Source of the DNA: Nonlabens ulvanivorans
GTDB lineage: Bacteria; Bacteroidota; Bacteroidia; Flavobacteriales; Flavobacteriaceae
Assembly (NCBI RefSeq): GCF_000732625.1
Contig: NZ_JPJI01000032.1
Span: 62,001-126,000, forward strand
DNA length: 64,000 nt
Reading direction: 5' to 3'
The notes under the pieces are model-generated. The model saw only the letters and a list, made by a program, of their open reading frames with translations. It ran no database searches and was not told the origin of the DNA. Both the position numbers and the translations under genes were made by a program. Below, piece by piece: positions 8,220-17,352 of the stretch; position 1 is the first letter of the stretch; each line of letters opens with the position of its first letter.

Positions 8220-10272
8220 TAGCACCTTCTTCATAAGTACTTAAAAATGTAATATTCCTTTTTTCACTAGTTAACCTCCAACGGTTTACATAAGTTCTAT
8301 AATTAGAACCATCTGCAATAATTATTTGCGGTCTTAAGGCAGTTATTATTTTATCTAAATGTATTTTTGGAGAGTGAGACAAAAGTAAAATTGGGGTTTC
8401 GGCGCTTTTTAATATCACACCAGATTCATCTAAAACAACTACTTCTGTATCATTAAACTTCACTTTATTACTTAAAGAATCAATAGTTATAATTTTATTT
8501 CTATGTAATGAAGAAGATTTAATACGATCTAGAGCTGCCATGGACCTAGTTGAATCCATAGCGTGAAAATCAACTAGTAGTAAAACCTCTTCACGATTAC
8601 TGATACTTATTACACTACCAGATGCTTGATGCATTACTACCACCTTAGAGTCTTCGGTTTTCAACTTTTTGAAAGACTGAAACCCTATAAAGCATATAAT
8701 ACTAATTATAGCTATATGTAAATTATAACCTGGTTCTTTAATGAGCACTCGTTCTCTCCTACTTTTTCTTACAGAACGATAGAAAAACAACGCACTACTT
8801 ATCATAAATATGTAAATCAAAATAAGCTCTATGAGATCAAGATGTATTCCTTTAATAATAAACTGATCTTGAGAGCTAATTTTTTCAATGATAGTTACAA
8901 TCCAATCCAAGCTTAAATTAAGTATTTCAACTAACCAATAAGACGGAATACCTGACCACAAAGATGCTAATAATAGAATTGAGAGCCCTATTATTAATGG
9001 CAATACAGGAAGTAATAACATATTACCTAAAAGAAACAGCCCTGGAAACTGATGAAAATAAAAAAGGCTTAATGGTGCAACGCCTATTTGAGCAGCAATG
9101 GTTACAGTGCCTATTTTCCAGAAGTAATCAATCACCTTCCACCGTGGTTGTATTAAATTGTATAAAATAGGCTGGATTAGCACGATAGCTATTACTGCAG
9201 TATAACTCAATTGAAAACCTACGTGAAATAGTAGCTTAGGATTAATTAATAATAATAAAAAAGCAGATAGTGCTAAGCTATGAAAAATGGAAGTTTTACG
9301 ATTCACATTCATACCTATCGCAATAAAAGAGAACATAGTTACCGCTCTCATTATAGAAGGTGACATGCCTGTAATTAGAGCAAATATCCATAACAATATT
9401 ATTATAACGGCACTTTGTAGCCAGCGACCATTTTTTACAACTTTTAACCAATTCGTAAACCAGCGCAAAATGAGTAAGATAATACCAACGTGTAAACCAC
9501 TTAAAGCAAGTATATGGATAACACCAGCATCTCTAAAACTTTGCGTGACTGATGACTCCACATTATTGCGTTGTCCTAATATCAAGGCCTGAATTATTCC
9601 TAGTGGCTTATCTTGTAAGCCTGATGTTTCAAGAGAATTCATTAATTGATTTCTTAAAGCAATAATCCACGATTCGTTCTCACCGACGTAGACATTGAGT
9701 ATATGATCATCATCGACATAAATCTGCCCATGGACATCAATCAAAGCGAGATACTCCTTATAATTAAAATCGCCTGGATTGCGCTCATCACTAGCTTGAC
9801 TAATATCATCATAAACAGTAAGTCTATGACCTATTTTGTATTCAACACTATCTGATTTTTTAAATAAGACCAGGACCTTACCTGTAACATTTTTACCATC
9901 GATTTCATTAATACGCGCATAAAATCGATCATTGTAAGCATTAGGATTTAACTGATCCGTTAATTGAAACGTAATCATTTGCTCCTTACCGTGTATGGTG
10001 TGATTAGAAAAATGATGGGACTGATTAATAGGTCTCTTACTTACCATATTTAACACTCCTAAGGCAATAAGGAAAAATATTACTGAAAAACTAAAAAGCG
10101 CCTTGAATACGGTATTAGTTCTACTGAAAAAAATGGAAAAACATAAGATAAGAAAAGATGTGGATAGAACTATAAAAGCAATATCTATAGTAATTTGCAG
10201 ATACATCGCAATCAACAATCCTATCACATATGCTAACAGTAACCTATAAATAGGATATCCTAACCACTTCAT
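8182..10272 (-). CDS. comEC: ComEC/Rec2 family DNA-uptake channel protein
   Basis: A 696-residue polytopic inner-membrane protein of the competence channel family, which passes single-stranded DNA into the cytoplasm. Order: two N-terminal membrane helices, an extracytoplasmic DUF4131/OB-like region (about 85-200), then the Competence core. The core includes the characteristic GVIHILALSGLHVGIILLIL segment near residue 250 and TGMSPSIMRAVTMF near 305. The C-terminal 170 residues occupy the position of the metallo-beta-lactamase domain but show no HxHxDH motif, so nuclease activity is doubtful. Start ATG is at 10270-10272. Presence of a ComEC supports, but does not prove, natural transformation in this organism. 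Confidence 0.9.
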   Translation of the reverse strand: MKWLGYPIYRLLLAYVIGLLIAMYLQITIDIAFIVLSTSFLILCFSIFFSRTNTVFKALFSFSVIFFLIALGVLNMVSKRPINQSHHFSNHTIHGKEQMITFQLTDQLNPNAYNDRFYARINEIDGKNVTGKVLVLFKKSDSVEYKIGHRLTVYDDISQASDERNPGDFNYKEYLALIDVHGQIYVDDDHILNVYVGENESWIIALRNQLMNSLETSGLQDKPLGIIQALILGQRNNVESSVTQSFRDAGVIHILALSGLHVGIILLILRWFTNWLKVVKNGRWLQSAVIIILLWIFALITGMSPSIMRAVTMFSFIAIGMNVNRKTSIFHSLALSAFLLLLINPKLLFHVGFQLSYTAVIAIVLIQPILYNLIQPRWKVIDYFWKIGTVTIAAQIGVAPLSLFYFHQFPGLFLLGNMLLLPVLPLIIGLSILLLASLWSGIPSYWLVEILNLSLDWIVTIIEKISSQDQFIIKGIHLDLIELILIYIFMISSALFFYRSVRKSRRERVLIKEPGYNLHIAIISIICFIGFQSFKKLKTEDSKVVVMHQASGSVISISNREEVLLLVDFHAMDSTRSMAALDRIKSSSLHRNKIITIDSLSNKVKFNDTEVVVLDESGVILKSAETPILLLSHSPKIHLDKIITALRPQIIIADGSNYRTYVNRWRLTSEKRNITFLSTYEEGAINLCHLEVHKQN

Positions 10273-10315
10273 TATATGAAGTTAACAAAATAATTTCAGA
10301 AAATAAAGAAATGCC

Positions 10316-10963
10316 CTACTCTAATCTACCAGCACTTAAATAGGCATTGAGCCAGTAACCTTCATTCATGGTAGAAACGATTACACCACGTGAGGTGGTA
10401 GAATGAACAAAACTAATTTCTGCAGGTGTCGTTTTTACTACTAGTCCTACATGGTTCACTCTAGTTTTGTTTTTTCCTGTAGCAAAGAATAATAAATCAC
10501 CTTTCTCCACTTGTTTAAAATCAATAGTACTAGCAGCATTATATAAACTAGCACTTGTACGAGGCACCGATTTACCTGCTTCTTTAAAACTTACATGTAT
10601 AAGACCACTACAGTCCATACCACTGCGTGAACTACCACCGTATTTGTACTTTGTACCTTTATAACTTAGCGCAGTTTCAATAGCGTCTTTCAGTATTGGC
10701 GCTGTCTTTTTATCATCTACTCGAGAAGGCGCTGTGCTAGCTACGGGTTTCTCTACAGACTCTGCTTTCACCTCTCGAGAAGAAGTGTATACTCTATCTG
10801 GATAACGTTTTGCTGCTTCTTTTTTTGTGGTAACTATTCTAGGCTTAGAGCTCTTACAAGATGAAGTCCCTAAGAGCATCATGCTGGTTAAACTAACAAC
10901 AAATATTTTTGTTAAGTTGACTTTATAAATACGCTTTCGCGAAAGCGAGAACAACATCATCAT
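10316..10963 (-). CDS. NlpC/P60 family cell-wall endopeptidase, probable lipoprotein
   Basis: 215 residues. Positions 1-35 form a basic, then hydrophobic export signal ending GTSSC, with Cys36 the likely lipidated residue (the lipobox is imperfect). A Ser/Lys/Ala-rich linker follows. The NlpC/P60 domain (about 90-215) has catalytic Cys118 in MDCSG, His171 in VNHVG and His187 in FVHST, a complete set. It probably cleaves the D-Glu-to-diamino-acid bond of peptidoglycan stem peptides. The gene starts 1 nt after lpxB ends, so the two are translationally close. The 16-bp palindrome encodes the LSRKR part of its signal region, so the positive charge there comes from the repeat. Confidence 0.88.
   Translation of the reverse strand: MMMLFSLSRKRIYKVNLTKIFVVSLTSMMLLGTSSCKSSKPRIVTTKKEAAKRYPDRVYTSSREVKAESVEKPVASTAPSRVDDKKTAPILKDAIETALSYKGTKYKYGGSSRSGMDCSGLIHVSFKEAGKSVPRTSASLYNAASTIDFKQVEKGDLLFFATGKNKTRVNHVGLVVKTTPAEISFVHSTTSRGVIVSTMNEGYWLNAYLSAGRLE
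10932..10947. repeat. Dispersed 16-bp palindrome, exact copy
   Basis: Lies in the first 35 nt of the NlpC/P60 gene, read as Leu-Ser-Arg-Lys-Arg within the signal peptide. Confidence 0.95.
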
Positions 10964-10964
10964 A

Positions 10965-12077
10965 CTACTTCTGTGAGTTTTTAATAATTAAAGAAGCTAC
11001 TTTATCACTGGCACCTATGCCGCCTAGACGCTTTTCGAGCTCATAATAGTCAGCAAAAATGCGATTGCGCTGTGTGGGATTAAGTATCATATCAAGCTCC
11101 TTCTTAAGGTTTGTAGCGTTAAAATCTTTCTGTATCAACTCTGTAACGACCATTTTATCCATAATTAAATTAACTAGCGAGATATAATCTAGTTTGATAA
11201 TTAATTTTGCGATACGATATGAGATAGAACTGCCTTTATAACAAACTACCTGAGGTACTTTAAACAATGCTGTTTCTAATGTTGCCGTACCAGAGGTCAC
11301 TAGTGCAGCATGACAAAGGCTTAAAATATCGTAAGTACGATTCATCACTAGGGTAACATTCTTTTTTAAAAATGGCTTATAAAAACTTGCTTCCTGACCA
11401 GGAGATCCTGCAATTAGAAATTGATAGTCAGGATACTGATCTACCATTTGTAACATAACACCTAGCATTTTACTAATTTCTTGCTTGCGACTACCTGGCA
11501 ATAATGCTATTAATGGTCTATCGTCTAACTGATACTCTTTTAGAAACTCAACATGATTAACTTGATGATGTTGATCGATCGCATCTATGATAGGATGCCC
11601 TACAAAATCGACTGGATAATTATGTTTTTGCTCGTAAAAATCTTTTACAAAAGGAAGTATCACATACATGTGATTGATATTTGCCTTAATGGTTTTTACA
11701 CGGCTTTCTCTAGAAGCCCATACTTGTGGACTTATATAGTAGTGTGTATTAAAGCCTTGAGGTTTTGCCCATTTTGCAATACGTAGATTGAATCCAGAAT
11801 AATCCATAAATATGAGCTCATCCGGCTGGTATCGCACTATATCTTCTTTACAATATTTGATGTTTTTGAGAGCTGTACCCAGTTTTCTAATCACCTCAGT
11901 AAAACCCATTATTGCACGTTCTTTATAGTGCATGACCTGCTCGCCACCTACTGCTTCCATAAGATCACCACCCCAAAACCTAAATTGTGCATCTGGATCT
12001 TGCTGACGTAAAGATTTCATAAGATTAGAACCGTGCAAATCGCCACTAGCCTCACCTACAATGATATAGTATTTCAT
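10965..12077 (-). CDS. lpxB: Lipid-A-disaccharide synthase
   Basis: A 370-residue GT19 glycosyltransferase, of usual length. It joins UDP-2,3-diacylglucosamine to lipid X to make lipid A disaccharide at the inner face of the cytoplasmic membrane. The N-terminal KYYIIVGEASGDLHGSNLM is the family signature. FMDYSGFNLRIAKWAK (about residue 90) and LLPGSRKQEI (about 192) are further LpxB blocks, and SGTATLETAL near 262 belongs to the nucleotide-sugar site. It lies in the order surE, small membrane protein, lpxB, NlpC/P60, all minus with tiny gaps, implying one envelope-related operon. Confidence 0.96.
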   Translation of the reverse strand: MKYYIIVGEASGDLHGSNLMKSLRQQDPDAQFRFWGGDLMEAVGGEQVMHYKERAIMGFTEVIRKLGTALKNIKYCKEDIVRYQPDELIFMDYSGFNLRIAKWAKPQGFNTHYYISPQVWASRESRVKTIKANINHMYVILPFVKDFYEQKHNYPVDFVGHPIIDAIDQHHQVNHVEFLKEYQLDDRPLIALLPGSRKQEISKMLGVMLQMVDQYPDYQFLIAGSPGQEASFYKPFLKKNVTLVMNRTYDILSLCHAALVTSGTATLETALFKVPQVVCYKGSSISYRIAKLIIKLDYISLVNLIMDKMVVTELIQKDFNATNLKKELDMILNPTQRNRIFADYYELEKRLGGIGASDKVASLIIKNSQK

Positions 12078-12080
12078 ATT

Positions 12081-12380
12081 CTAGAATTCAAAGTACATAA
12101 CTGCTAGAGCTGCCAGTATTGTGGCCATTAAAACACCACGTGCTTCATAAGGCTGAGCTACTTTTTTAAATTTATAAATTTTTGTAGTTAAGAAAAAGAA
12201 AAACAGCAACAGATTTAATACTGCTCCCAGACCTATAAGTCCGCCCATAAAGCCCTTTTCTACCGCGCTTTCCATCATTGTTTCAAAACTGTAAGGAGCA
12301 AAGAAGTATACATATAGATATGTACCTATAAAATTTGCTAAAAGACCTAATAGAAAACCTTTTATAATTTTAATTACCAA
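12081..12380 (-). CDS. Small three-helix membrane protein, unknown
   Basis: 99 residues with three predicted membrane helices (about 5-28, 45-67 and 78-96) and short charged loops containing KIYKFKKVAQPYEARG. It overlaps the end of surE by 11 nt and ends 3 nt before lpxB starts, so it is almost certainly translated with them. No enzymatic motif was recognised. From its place between surE and lpxB a role in envelope or lipid A metabolism could be imagined, but nothing in the sequence shows it. Confidence 0.75.
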   Translation of the reverse strand: MVIKIIKGFLLGLLANFIGTYLYVYFFAPYSFETMMESAVEKGFMGGLIGLGAVLNLLLFFFFLTTKIYKFKKVAQPYEARGVLMATILAALAVMYFEF

Positions 12381-13152
12381 AATCCCAAGTATTAAGTTCG
12401 CTTATATAATGATGTGCAGTCAGATCATATTGTGTAGGTACGATAGAAATATAATTATGAGCTAGTGCCCATTCATCTGTATCTTCTCCTTTATCGTCAT
12501 TAACAAATTTACCGGTAAGCCAGTAATAATCCTTCCCATATGGATTCGTGCGCTTATCAAATTCTTCTACCCAATAAGCATTTGCCTGACGACAAATTTT
12601 TATTCCTTTTATTTCTTCTCTTTTTGCTTTAGGAATATTTACATTAAAAACCACTCCTCTTGCCATTCCATTATGAATAACATTTTCGATTATTGTTTTA
12701 ATAAATGGTCTTGCAGCATCAAAATCTGCATCATGGTCATAGTCACAAAGTGAGAAACCGATTGCTGGTATACCTTCAATACCTGCTTCTACCGCTGCAC
12801 TCATAGTACCGCTATATATAACATTAATAGCACTGTTGCTTCCATGGTTAATACCACTAAGGCACAAATCTGGTTTTCTATCTAAAATCTCGTGGCTAGC
12901 CATTTTTACACAATCAACAGGCGTACCGCTCGTTGTGTATTCCTTATGATCATGACTATGCTCTTTAAATTCTTTTACATGTAAAGTATTATTAATCGTT
13001 ATTGCATGACCCATTGCGCTTTGAGGACTGTCCGGTGCTACTACAACAACCTCACCTAATTCTCTAGCTATTTCAATTAGCATTCTTATTCCTGGAGCTG
13101 TGATACCATCATCATTAGTAACGAGAATAAGTGGTTTTTTAATGTTTTCCAT
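12370..13152 (-). CDS. surE: 5'/3'-nucleotidase SurE
   Basis: 260 residues. A metal-dependent phosphatase that removes phosphate from nucleoside monophosphates, linked to stress survival. The N-terminus holds LVTNDDGITAPG with the metal-binding Asp pair at 14-15. SAMGHAITI (near 46), SGTPVDCVK (near 96) and CLSGINHGSN (near 118) complete the active site. No signal peptide, so cytoplasmic. It is the first gene of the surE-lpxB-NlpC run and is divergent from the C-terminal processing protease, sharing a 110-nt intergenic region that contains a small inverted repeat (13212-13227). Confidence 0.95.
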   Translation of the reverse strand: MENIKKPLILVTNDDGITAPGIRMLIEIARELGEVVVVAPDSPQSAMGHAITINNTLHVKEFKEHSHDHKEYTTSGTPVDCVKMASHEILDRKPDLCLSGINHGSNSAINVIYSGTMSAAVEAGIEGIPAIGFSLCDYDHDADFDAARPFIKTIIENVIHNGMARGVVFNVNIPKAKREEIKGIKICRQANAYWVEEFDKRTNPYGKDYYWLTGKFVNDDKGEDTDEWALAHNYISIVPTQYDLTAHHYISELNTWDFGN

Positions 13153-13211
13153 AAAATTTTTATCGAGGTTAAAATTAAGTAAATTAGCGATAGCATATCA
13201 ATCTCTTGTTA

Positions 13212-13227
13212 TACATTGTGCAATGTA
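13212..13227. promoter_or_regulatory. Inverted repeat between divergent surE and protease genes
   Basis: The arms TACATTG and CAATGTA are perfect and separated by TG. Position in a divergent intergenic region suits an operator, but no regulator is identified and a chance 7-bp repeat in AT-rich DNA is possible. Confidence 0.3.
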
Positions 13228-13262
13228 AAGTGGCACGATTTTTACATCACTAGAATAGACAA

Positions 13263-15413
13263 ATGAAAGGACTTATGAATTTTATAAAAAATAACGTGGC
13301 AATTGCCATATTAGTTTTGCTCGCAGCTACTGCCAGTTGTAGTTTTACTAAAGATATCGATCCAGGAGATAAAGATAAGGAAGAGCTTTTAGTAAACCTT
13401 ATATCACATGTATTACAACGCAATCACTACTCACCTGCTGATCTAACAGATGAATTTTCTCAAAAGGTTTTTAAAAATTACATCAATGATTTAGATCCAG
13501 CAAAAAGATATTTTCTAGAATCTGATTATCAAGAGTTTGCTAACTATGAGTTTTTATTAGATGATGAAATCAGAGATAGTAGAGTTCAGTTATTTACACT
13601 TACTTATGAGAGATTAGAGCAAAGACGCAAAGAAGCTGAGAAGCTATTTTCTCAGGTTATCAAAGAACCTTTTGATTTTAATAAAGATGAGGTTATGGAT
13701 ACGGATTATGAAAACATCCCTTATGCAAAAGATTCAAAAGAACTTAAAAACCACTGGCGCAAGTTGTTAAAATTAAGTGCTTTGGGTAGTTATTATGACA
13801 AAATGGAGGAGCAGGAAGACAAGCCTGAAAATGAAAGAAAAACTGTAATTGCCATTGAAAAAGAAGTACGTGATGAAGTAAAGCGTTCTATGGAAGAAAA
13901 CTTTGACTTCAGTAAAGACATTGAAAGATTAGATTATTTCTCCCTATACTTAAATAGCGTGATGGCTTACTTTGATCCTCACACGAGTTACTTTGCTCCA
14001 CAAAATAAAGATCGTTTTGACACAGCAATGAGTGGTAAGTTAGAAGGTATAGGCGCTCGATTACAAAAGAAAATGGATTACATCAAGGTTTTAGAAATTA
14101 TATCTGGTGGACCAGCATGGAGAAGTCAAGATGTAGAAGTAGGTGATGTAATTTTAAAAGTAGCACAAGAAAAAGATACTGTGGCAACAAGTATTGTCGG
14201 AATGCGTATTAGTGATGCAGTGGATCTTATTAAAGGTCCTAAAGGAACTAAAGTGATTTTAACTCTTAAACGTGTTGACGGTACAATAGAAGATGTAACT
14301 CTAACACGTGATGTAGTAGAAATAGAAGAAACATTTGCTAAGTCAGTAATTGTAAAAGATCCTGAAGGCAGTATTAACTATGGATTGATCAATCTACCTA
14401 AGTTTTATTTTGACATGGAAAATAGAAATGGTCGTGCGTCTGGAGATGATATTAAAAAAGAAATCGAGCGTCTTAAAATGCAGGGCATGGACGGTCTTGT
14501 GTTAGACTTGCGTAATAATGGTGGTGGATCATTAAGAGAAGTTATAGAAATGGCAGGACTTTTTATAGAAAAAGGACCTGTTGTGCAGGTGGCACTTAAA
14601 AATGAACGTACTCAAACATATAGTGATGATGACCCTAGTATTATATGGGATGGTCCATTAGTAATTATGGTTAATGAATTATCGGCAAGTGCCTCAGAAA
14701 TTCTAGCAGCCGCATTACAGGATTATGAACGTGCTGTTATCATTGGGTCTAAGCAAACATTTGGAAAAGGAACTGTTCAAAATTTTGAAGATTTGAATAG
14801 ATGGGTGCGCAATAGCGATCTAGGTGACCTAGGAGCCATTAAATTGACTACTCAAAAATTCTATAGAATCAATGGAAAAAGCACCCAATTAGAAGGTGTA
14901 AAAAGTGATATCATAACTCCAGATCGTTATAGCTATATTGACATAGGTGAACGCGATGAGGAATTCCCATTACCTTATGATGAAATTCCAGCTGCATCGT
15001 ATACTAAATTTAATAAGTATATAGATTTTAATAGCACCATTGCAAAATCCCAAGCTAGAATTAATTCTAATGAAACGTTTCAACTTATCGATGAAAATGC
15101 AAAATGGATGAGTGATCAACGAGAAGAAAATATAATACCATTAAACTATACAGCTTACAAAGAAAGACTTCATCGTTTAGAAAAAGAAACAGAAAAGTTT
15201 GAAAAACTAGAGGACTATAAAAACGATTTATCTTTTGAATATGTAAATTATGAAAAAGAATTAATTGCAAAAGATAGCTTACTTGCAGAAAAGCGTGAAC
15301 GCTGGCACAAGAGTCTTTCTCAAGATGTGTATCTTGCAGAAGCAATTAACGTACTCAAAGATTTGAAAGTTTCTAATATTCAAAATGCAAGAGTATCTAC
15401 CATTAAAAATTAA
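13263..15413 (+). CDS. prc: C-terminal processing (tail-specific) protease, S41A, probable lipoprotein
   Basis: 716 residues. Residues 1-26 are an export signal ending TASC, so the protein is likely lipidated and periplasmic. An N-terminal helical region (about 40-240) precedes a PDZ domain (about 245-335). The S41 core has the nucleophile in NELSASASEILAAAL (Ser near 475) and the general base Lys in GSKQTFGKGTVQ (near 500), the Ser/Lys dyad. A long charged C-terminal coil matches the Prc-type extension (DUF3340), not the short CtpA form. It degrades or trims proteins from exposed C-termini. The stop codon overlaps the next gene's ATG (TAATG), indicating coupled translation. Confidence 0.94.
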   Translation: MKGLMNFIKNNVAIAILVLLAATASCSFTKDIDPGDKDKEELLVNLISHVLQRNHYSPADLTDEFSQKVFKNYINDLDPAKRYFLESDYQEFANYEFLLDDEIRDSRVQLFTLTYERLEQRRKEAEKLFSQVIKEPFDFNKDEVMDTDYENIPYAKDSKELKNHWRKLLKLSALGSYYDKMEEQEDKPENERKTVIAIEKEVRDEVKRSMEENFDFSKDIERLDYFSLYLNSVMAYFDPHTSYFAPQNKDRFDTAMSGKLEGIGARLQKKMDYIKVLEIISGGPAWRSQDVEVGDVILKVAQEKDTVATSIVGMRISDAVDLIKGPKGTKVILTLKRVDGTIEDVTLTRDVVEIEETFAKSVIVKDPEGSINYGLINLPKFYFDMENRNGRASGDDIKKEIERLKMQGMDGLVLDLRNNGGGSLREVIEMAGLFIEKGPVVQVALKNERTQTYSDDDPSIIWDGPLVIMVNELSASASEILAAALQDYERAVIIGSKQTFGKGTVQNFEDLNRWVRNSDLGDLGAIKLTTQKFYRINGKSTQLEGVKSDIITPDRYSYIDIGERDEEFPLPYDEIPAASYTKFNKYIDFNSTIAKSQARINSNETFQLIDENAKWMSDQREENIIPLNYTAYKERLHRLEKETEKFEKLEDYKNDLSFEYVNYEKELIAKDSLLAEKRERWHKSLSQDVYLAEAINVLKDLKVSNIQNARVSTIKN

Positions 15414-16516
15414 TGTCACATAAATCGGCATCATTAACGACTTTAGCGCTCCAAAAATTCAAGAGGAATTTTTGGGGCGTTTTGAGTTTAAGCGTGATTG
15501 CTTTTTATATAGTAATCGCTTTATTTGCTTATATCATTGCACCAGACAACACAGCATATGCCAACCAGATGCACCTATCTATTCACTCACAACCACCAGG
15601 TTTTGAAGTAAACATGTTAGAGCTTCCTGTGGCTAGTCTTCCTTCTAGTATTTGGGACTGGTGGAATGGCCGCAAATCAAATCAAGAAGAAATACCTTAT
15701 TCCGAACTAAAAATTGAAAATGATCGGAGTTATTATAGACCTTATGATGTTAATGGTTCCCAACTTGATTTTGTAGATGCAAACTTTGCTGTAGCAGATG
15801 GGATGGAATTATCACGCTTTCGCGAAAGCTACACCTCGCATAAAACATTTCTATTAGGTACTGATAAATATGGTCGTGATTTATTAAGCCGCATGATGAT
15901 AGGTGCAAGAATTAGCATCTCGATAGGTTTTATCGCCGTTTTTATATCATTAATCATAGGTATTACACTGGGCGCATTAGCTGGATATTTTGGCGGTTTC
16001 ATAGACACCATCATTATGTGGTTGATTAATGTTACCTGGTCCATACCTACTCTATTAATGGTTATTGCTATAAGCATCGCTTTAGAAAAAGGCTTCTTTA
16101 CAGTTTTTATAGCGGTAGGACTCACCATGTGGGTAGAAGTAGCCCGTGTAGTCCGAGGACAAATAATTGTCGCTAAAGAATTCCAGTATGTTACCGCAGC
16201 AAGAGCATTAGGATTCAACAGTTATCGAATTATTACAAAACATATCTTACCTAATATCATGGCACCTATTATTGTAATCAGTGCAGCTAACTTTGCAGCA
16301 GCAATTCTTATAGAAAGTGGTTTAAGCTTCTTAGGAATAGGAGCACAACCACCTATGCCTAGTTGGGGTAGTATGATAAAAGATCACTATCAATACATCA
16401 TTTTAGATAAAGCTTATCTTGCGCTTGTACCTGGAATAGCAATCATGACACTAGTAATGGCATTCATGCTCTTAGGAAATGCCTTAAGAGATGCGCTAGA
16501 TGTAAAAACTACTTAA
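15413..16516 (+). CDS. ABC transporter permease, OppC/DppC type
   Basis: 367 residues. An N-terminal helix with the OppC_N region is followed by a long periplasmic loop (about 45-140) bigger than in enteric OppC. Then comes FLLGTDKYGRDLLSRMMIGARIS, the hallmark of this subfamily, and five membrane helices. The EAA loop near residue 255 (ARALGFNSYRIITKHILPN) docks the ATPase. Substrate is probably a peptide, but no partner permease, ATPase or binding protein lies beside it, so its complex is assembled from genes elsewhere. Translation is coupled to the upstream protease, which may supply peptides, though that link is inference. Confidence 0.88.
   Translation: MSHKSASLTTLALQKFKRNFWGVLSLSVIAFYIVIALFAYIIAPDNTAYANQMHLSIHSQPPGFEVNMLELPVASLPSSIWDWWNGRKSNQEEIPYSELKIENDRSYYRPYDVNGSQLDFVDANFAVADGMELSRFRESYTSHKTFLLGTDKYGRDLLSRMMIGARISISIGFIAVFISLIIGITLGALAGYFGGFIDTIIMWLINVTWSIPTLLMVIAISIALEKGFFTVFIAVGLTMWVEVARVVRGQIIVAKEFQYVTAARALGFNSYRIITKHILPNIMAPIIVISAANFAAAILIESGLSFLGIGAQPPMPSWGSMIKDHYQYIILDKAYLALVPGIAIMTLVMAFMLLGNALRDALDVKTT
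15815..15830. repeat. Dispersed 16-bp palindrome, one mismatch
   Basis: CGCTTTCGCGAAAGCT in the OppC-type gene, read as Arg-Phe-Arg-Glu-Ser. It falls in the long periplasmic loop, outside the conserved core; the last base differs from the consensus. Confidence 0.85.
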
Positions 16517-16517
16517 T

Positions 16518-17345
16518 ATGAAAAAATCGATCTACGCAATCATACTTATAGTTATCGCTGTATGTTTTTATTTTTATGAAACGCACCGTAATGAAGAAGC
16601 TTCTCAGCATATACTTGAACAAGAAAATCAGCAGACTATAAATGATCAAGATGCTGATGGATTCAAACCTTTATCACGTAAAGACTTTTTGCCTAGTTCA
16701 AACAATCAGGTCATACACCACAGTACCTACAGCCTCTCTTATAGTGAAAAACATGAGCAAGCCGAATGGACAGCTCATGTACTAAGAGAAAGCGACATTA
16801 CTAATAATAACTTTAAAAGACCTTATTTTGAAATTGATAACTCAGTAAAAACTGGTGCTGCGCACTGGCGCAATTATAAAAAAAGTGGATATGATAGAGG
16901 TCATTTAGTACCAGCAGGTGATAGAACAGGTAGCAAAAAGGTATATGAAGAAACCTTCCTAACATCAAATATAAGTCCACAAGAACACGAGTTCAATGCT
17001 GGTATATGGAATCGACTAGAACAAAAAACGCGATACTATGCTAAACGATACGATGAACTATATGTAGTGACCGGACCTGTTTTTAAAGGTAACATGGATG
17101 AAATAGGCACAGAAAATGTGACGGTACCATCTGCATTTTATAAAATAATTTATAGACAAGATAAAAGTGGTAATGAAAAAATACTAGCCTTTTTAATGCC
17201 TCATAAAGCTAGTAGTAAACCTATCTACGATTATGTTACGTCAGTAGACGAAATAGAAAAACAAACTGGTATAGATTTCTTCTCTCAAATACCCGATCAT
17301 GTAGAGAATGAACTAGAAGCCTCAAATAGTAGTAAAGGATGGTAA
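16518..17345 (+). CDS. DNA/RNA non-specific endonuclease (NucA type), membrane-anchored or secreted
   Basis: 275 residues. Residues 5-19 are a hydrophobic signal or anchor. A His-Me-finger nuclease domain follows, with the DRGH motif at about 125-128 (in YDRGHLVPAGDR) providing the catalytic His. The metal-binding Asn is probably in the SNISPQEHEFNAGIWNRLE stretch near 155-172. It degrades both DNA and RNA with Mg2+, here outside the cytoplasm, for nutrient recovery or clearing extracellular DNA. The gene starts 1 nt after the permease stop, so it belongs to the same transcript as the protease and permease. It ends 7 nt from a convergent gene with no hairpin between. Confidence 0.9.
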   Translation: MKKSIYAIILIVIAVCFYFYETHRNEEASQHILEQENQQTINDQDADGFKPLSRKDFLPSSNNQVIHHSTYSLSYSEKHEQAEWTAHVLRESDITNNNFKRPYFEIDNSVKTGAAHWRNYKKSGYDRGHLVPAGDRTGSKKVYEETFLTSNISPQEHEFNAGIWNRLEQKTRYYAKRYDELYVVTGPVFKGNMDEIGTENVTVPSAFYKIIYRQDKSGNEKILAFLMPHKASSKPIYDYVTSVDEIEKQTGIDFFSQIPDHVENELEASNSSKGW

Positions 17346-17352
17346 TTCTCAA

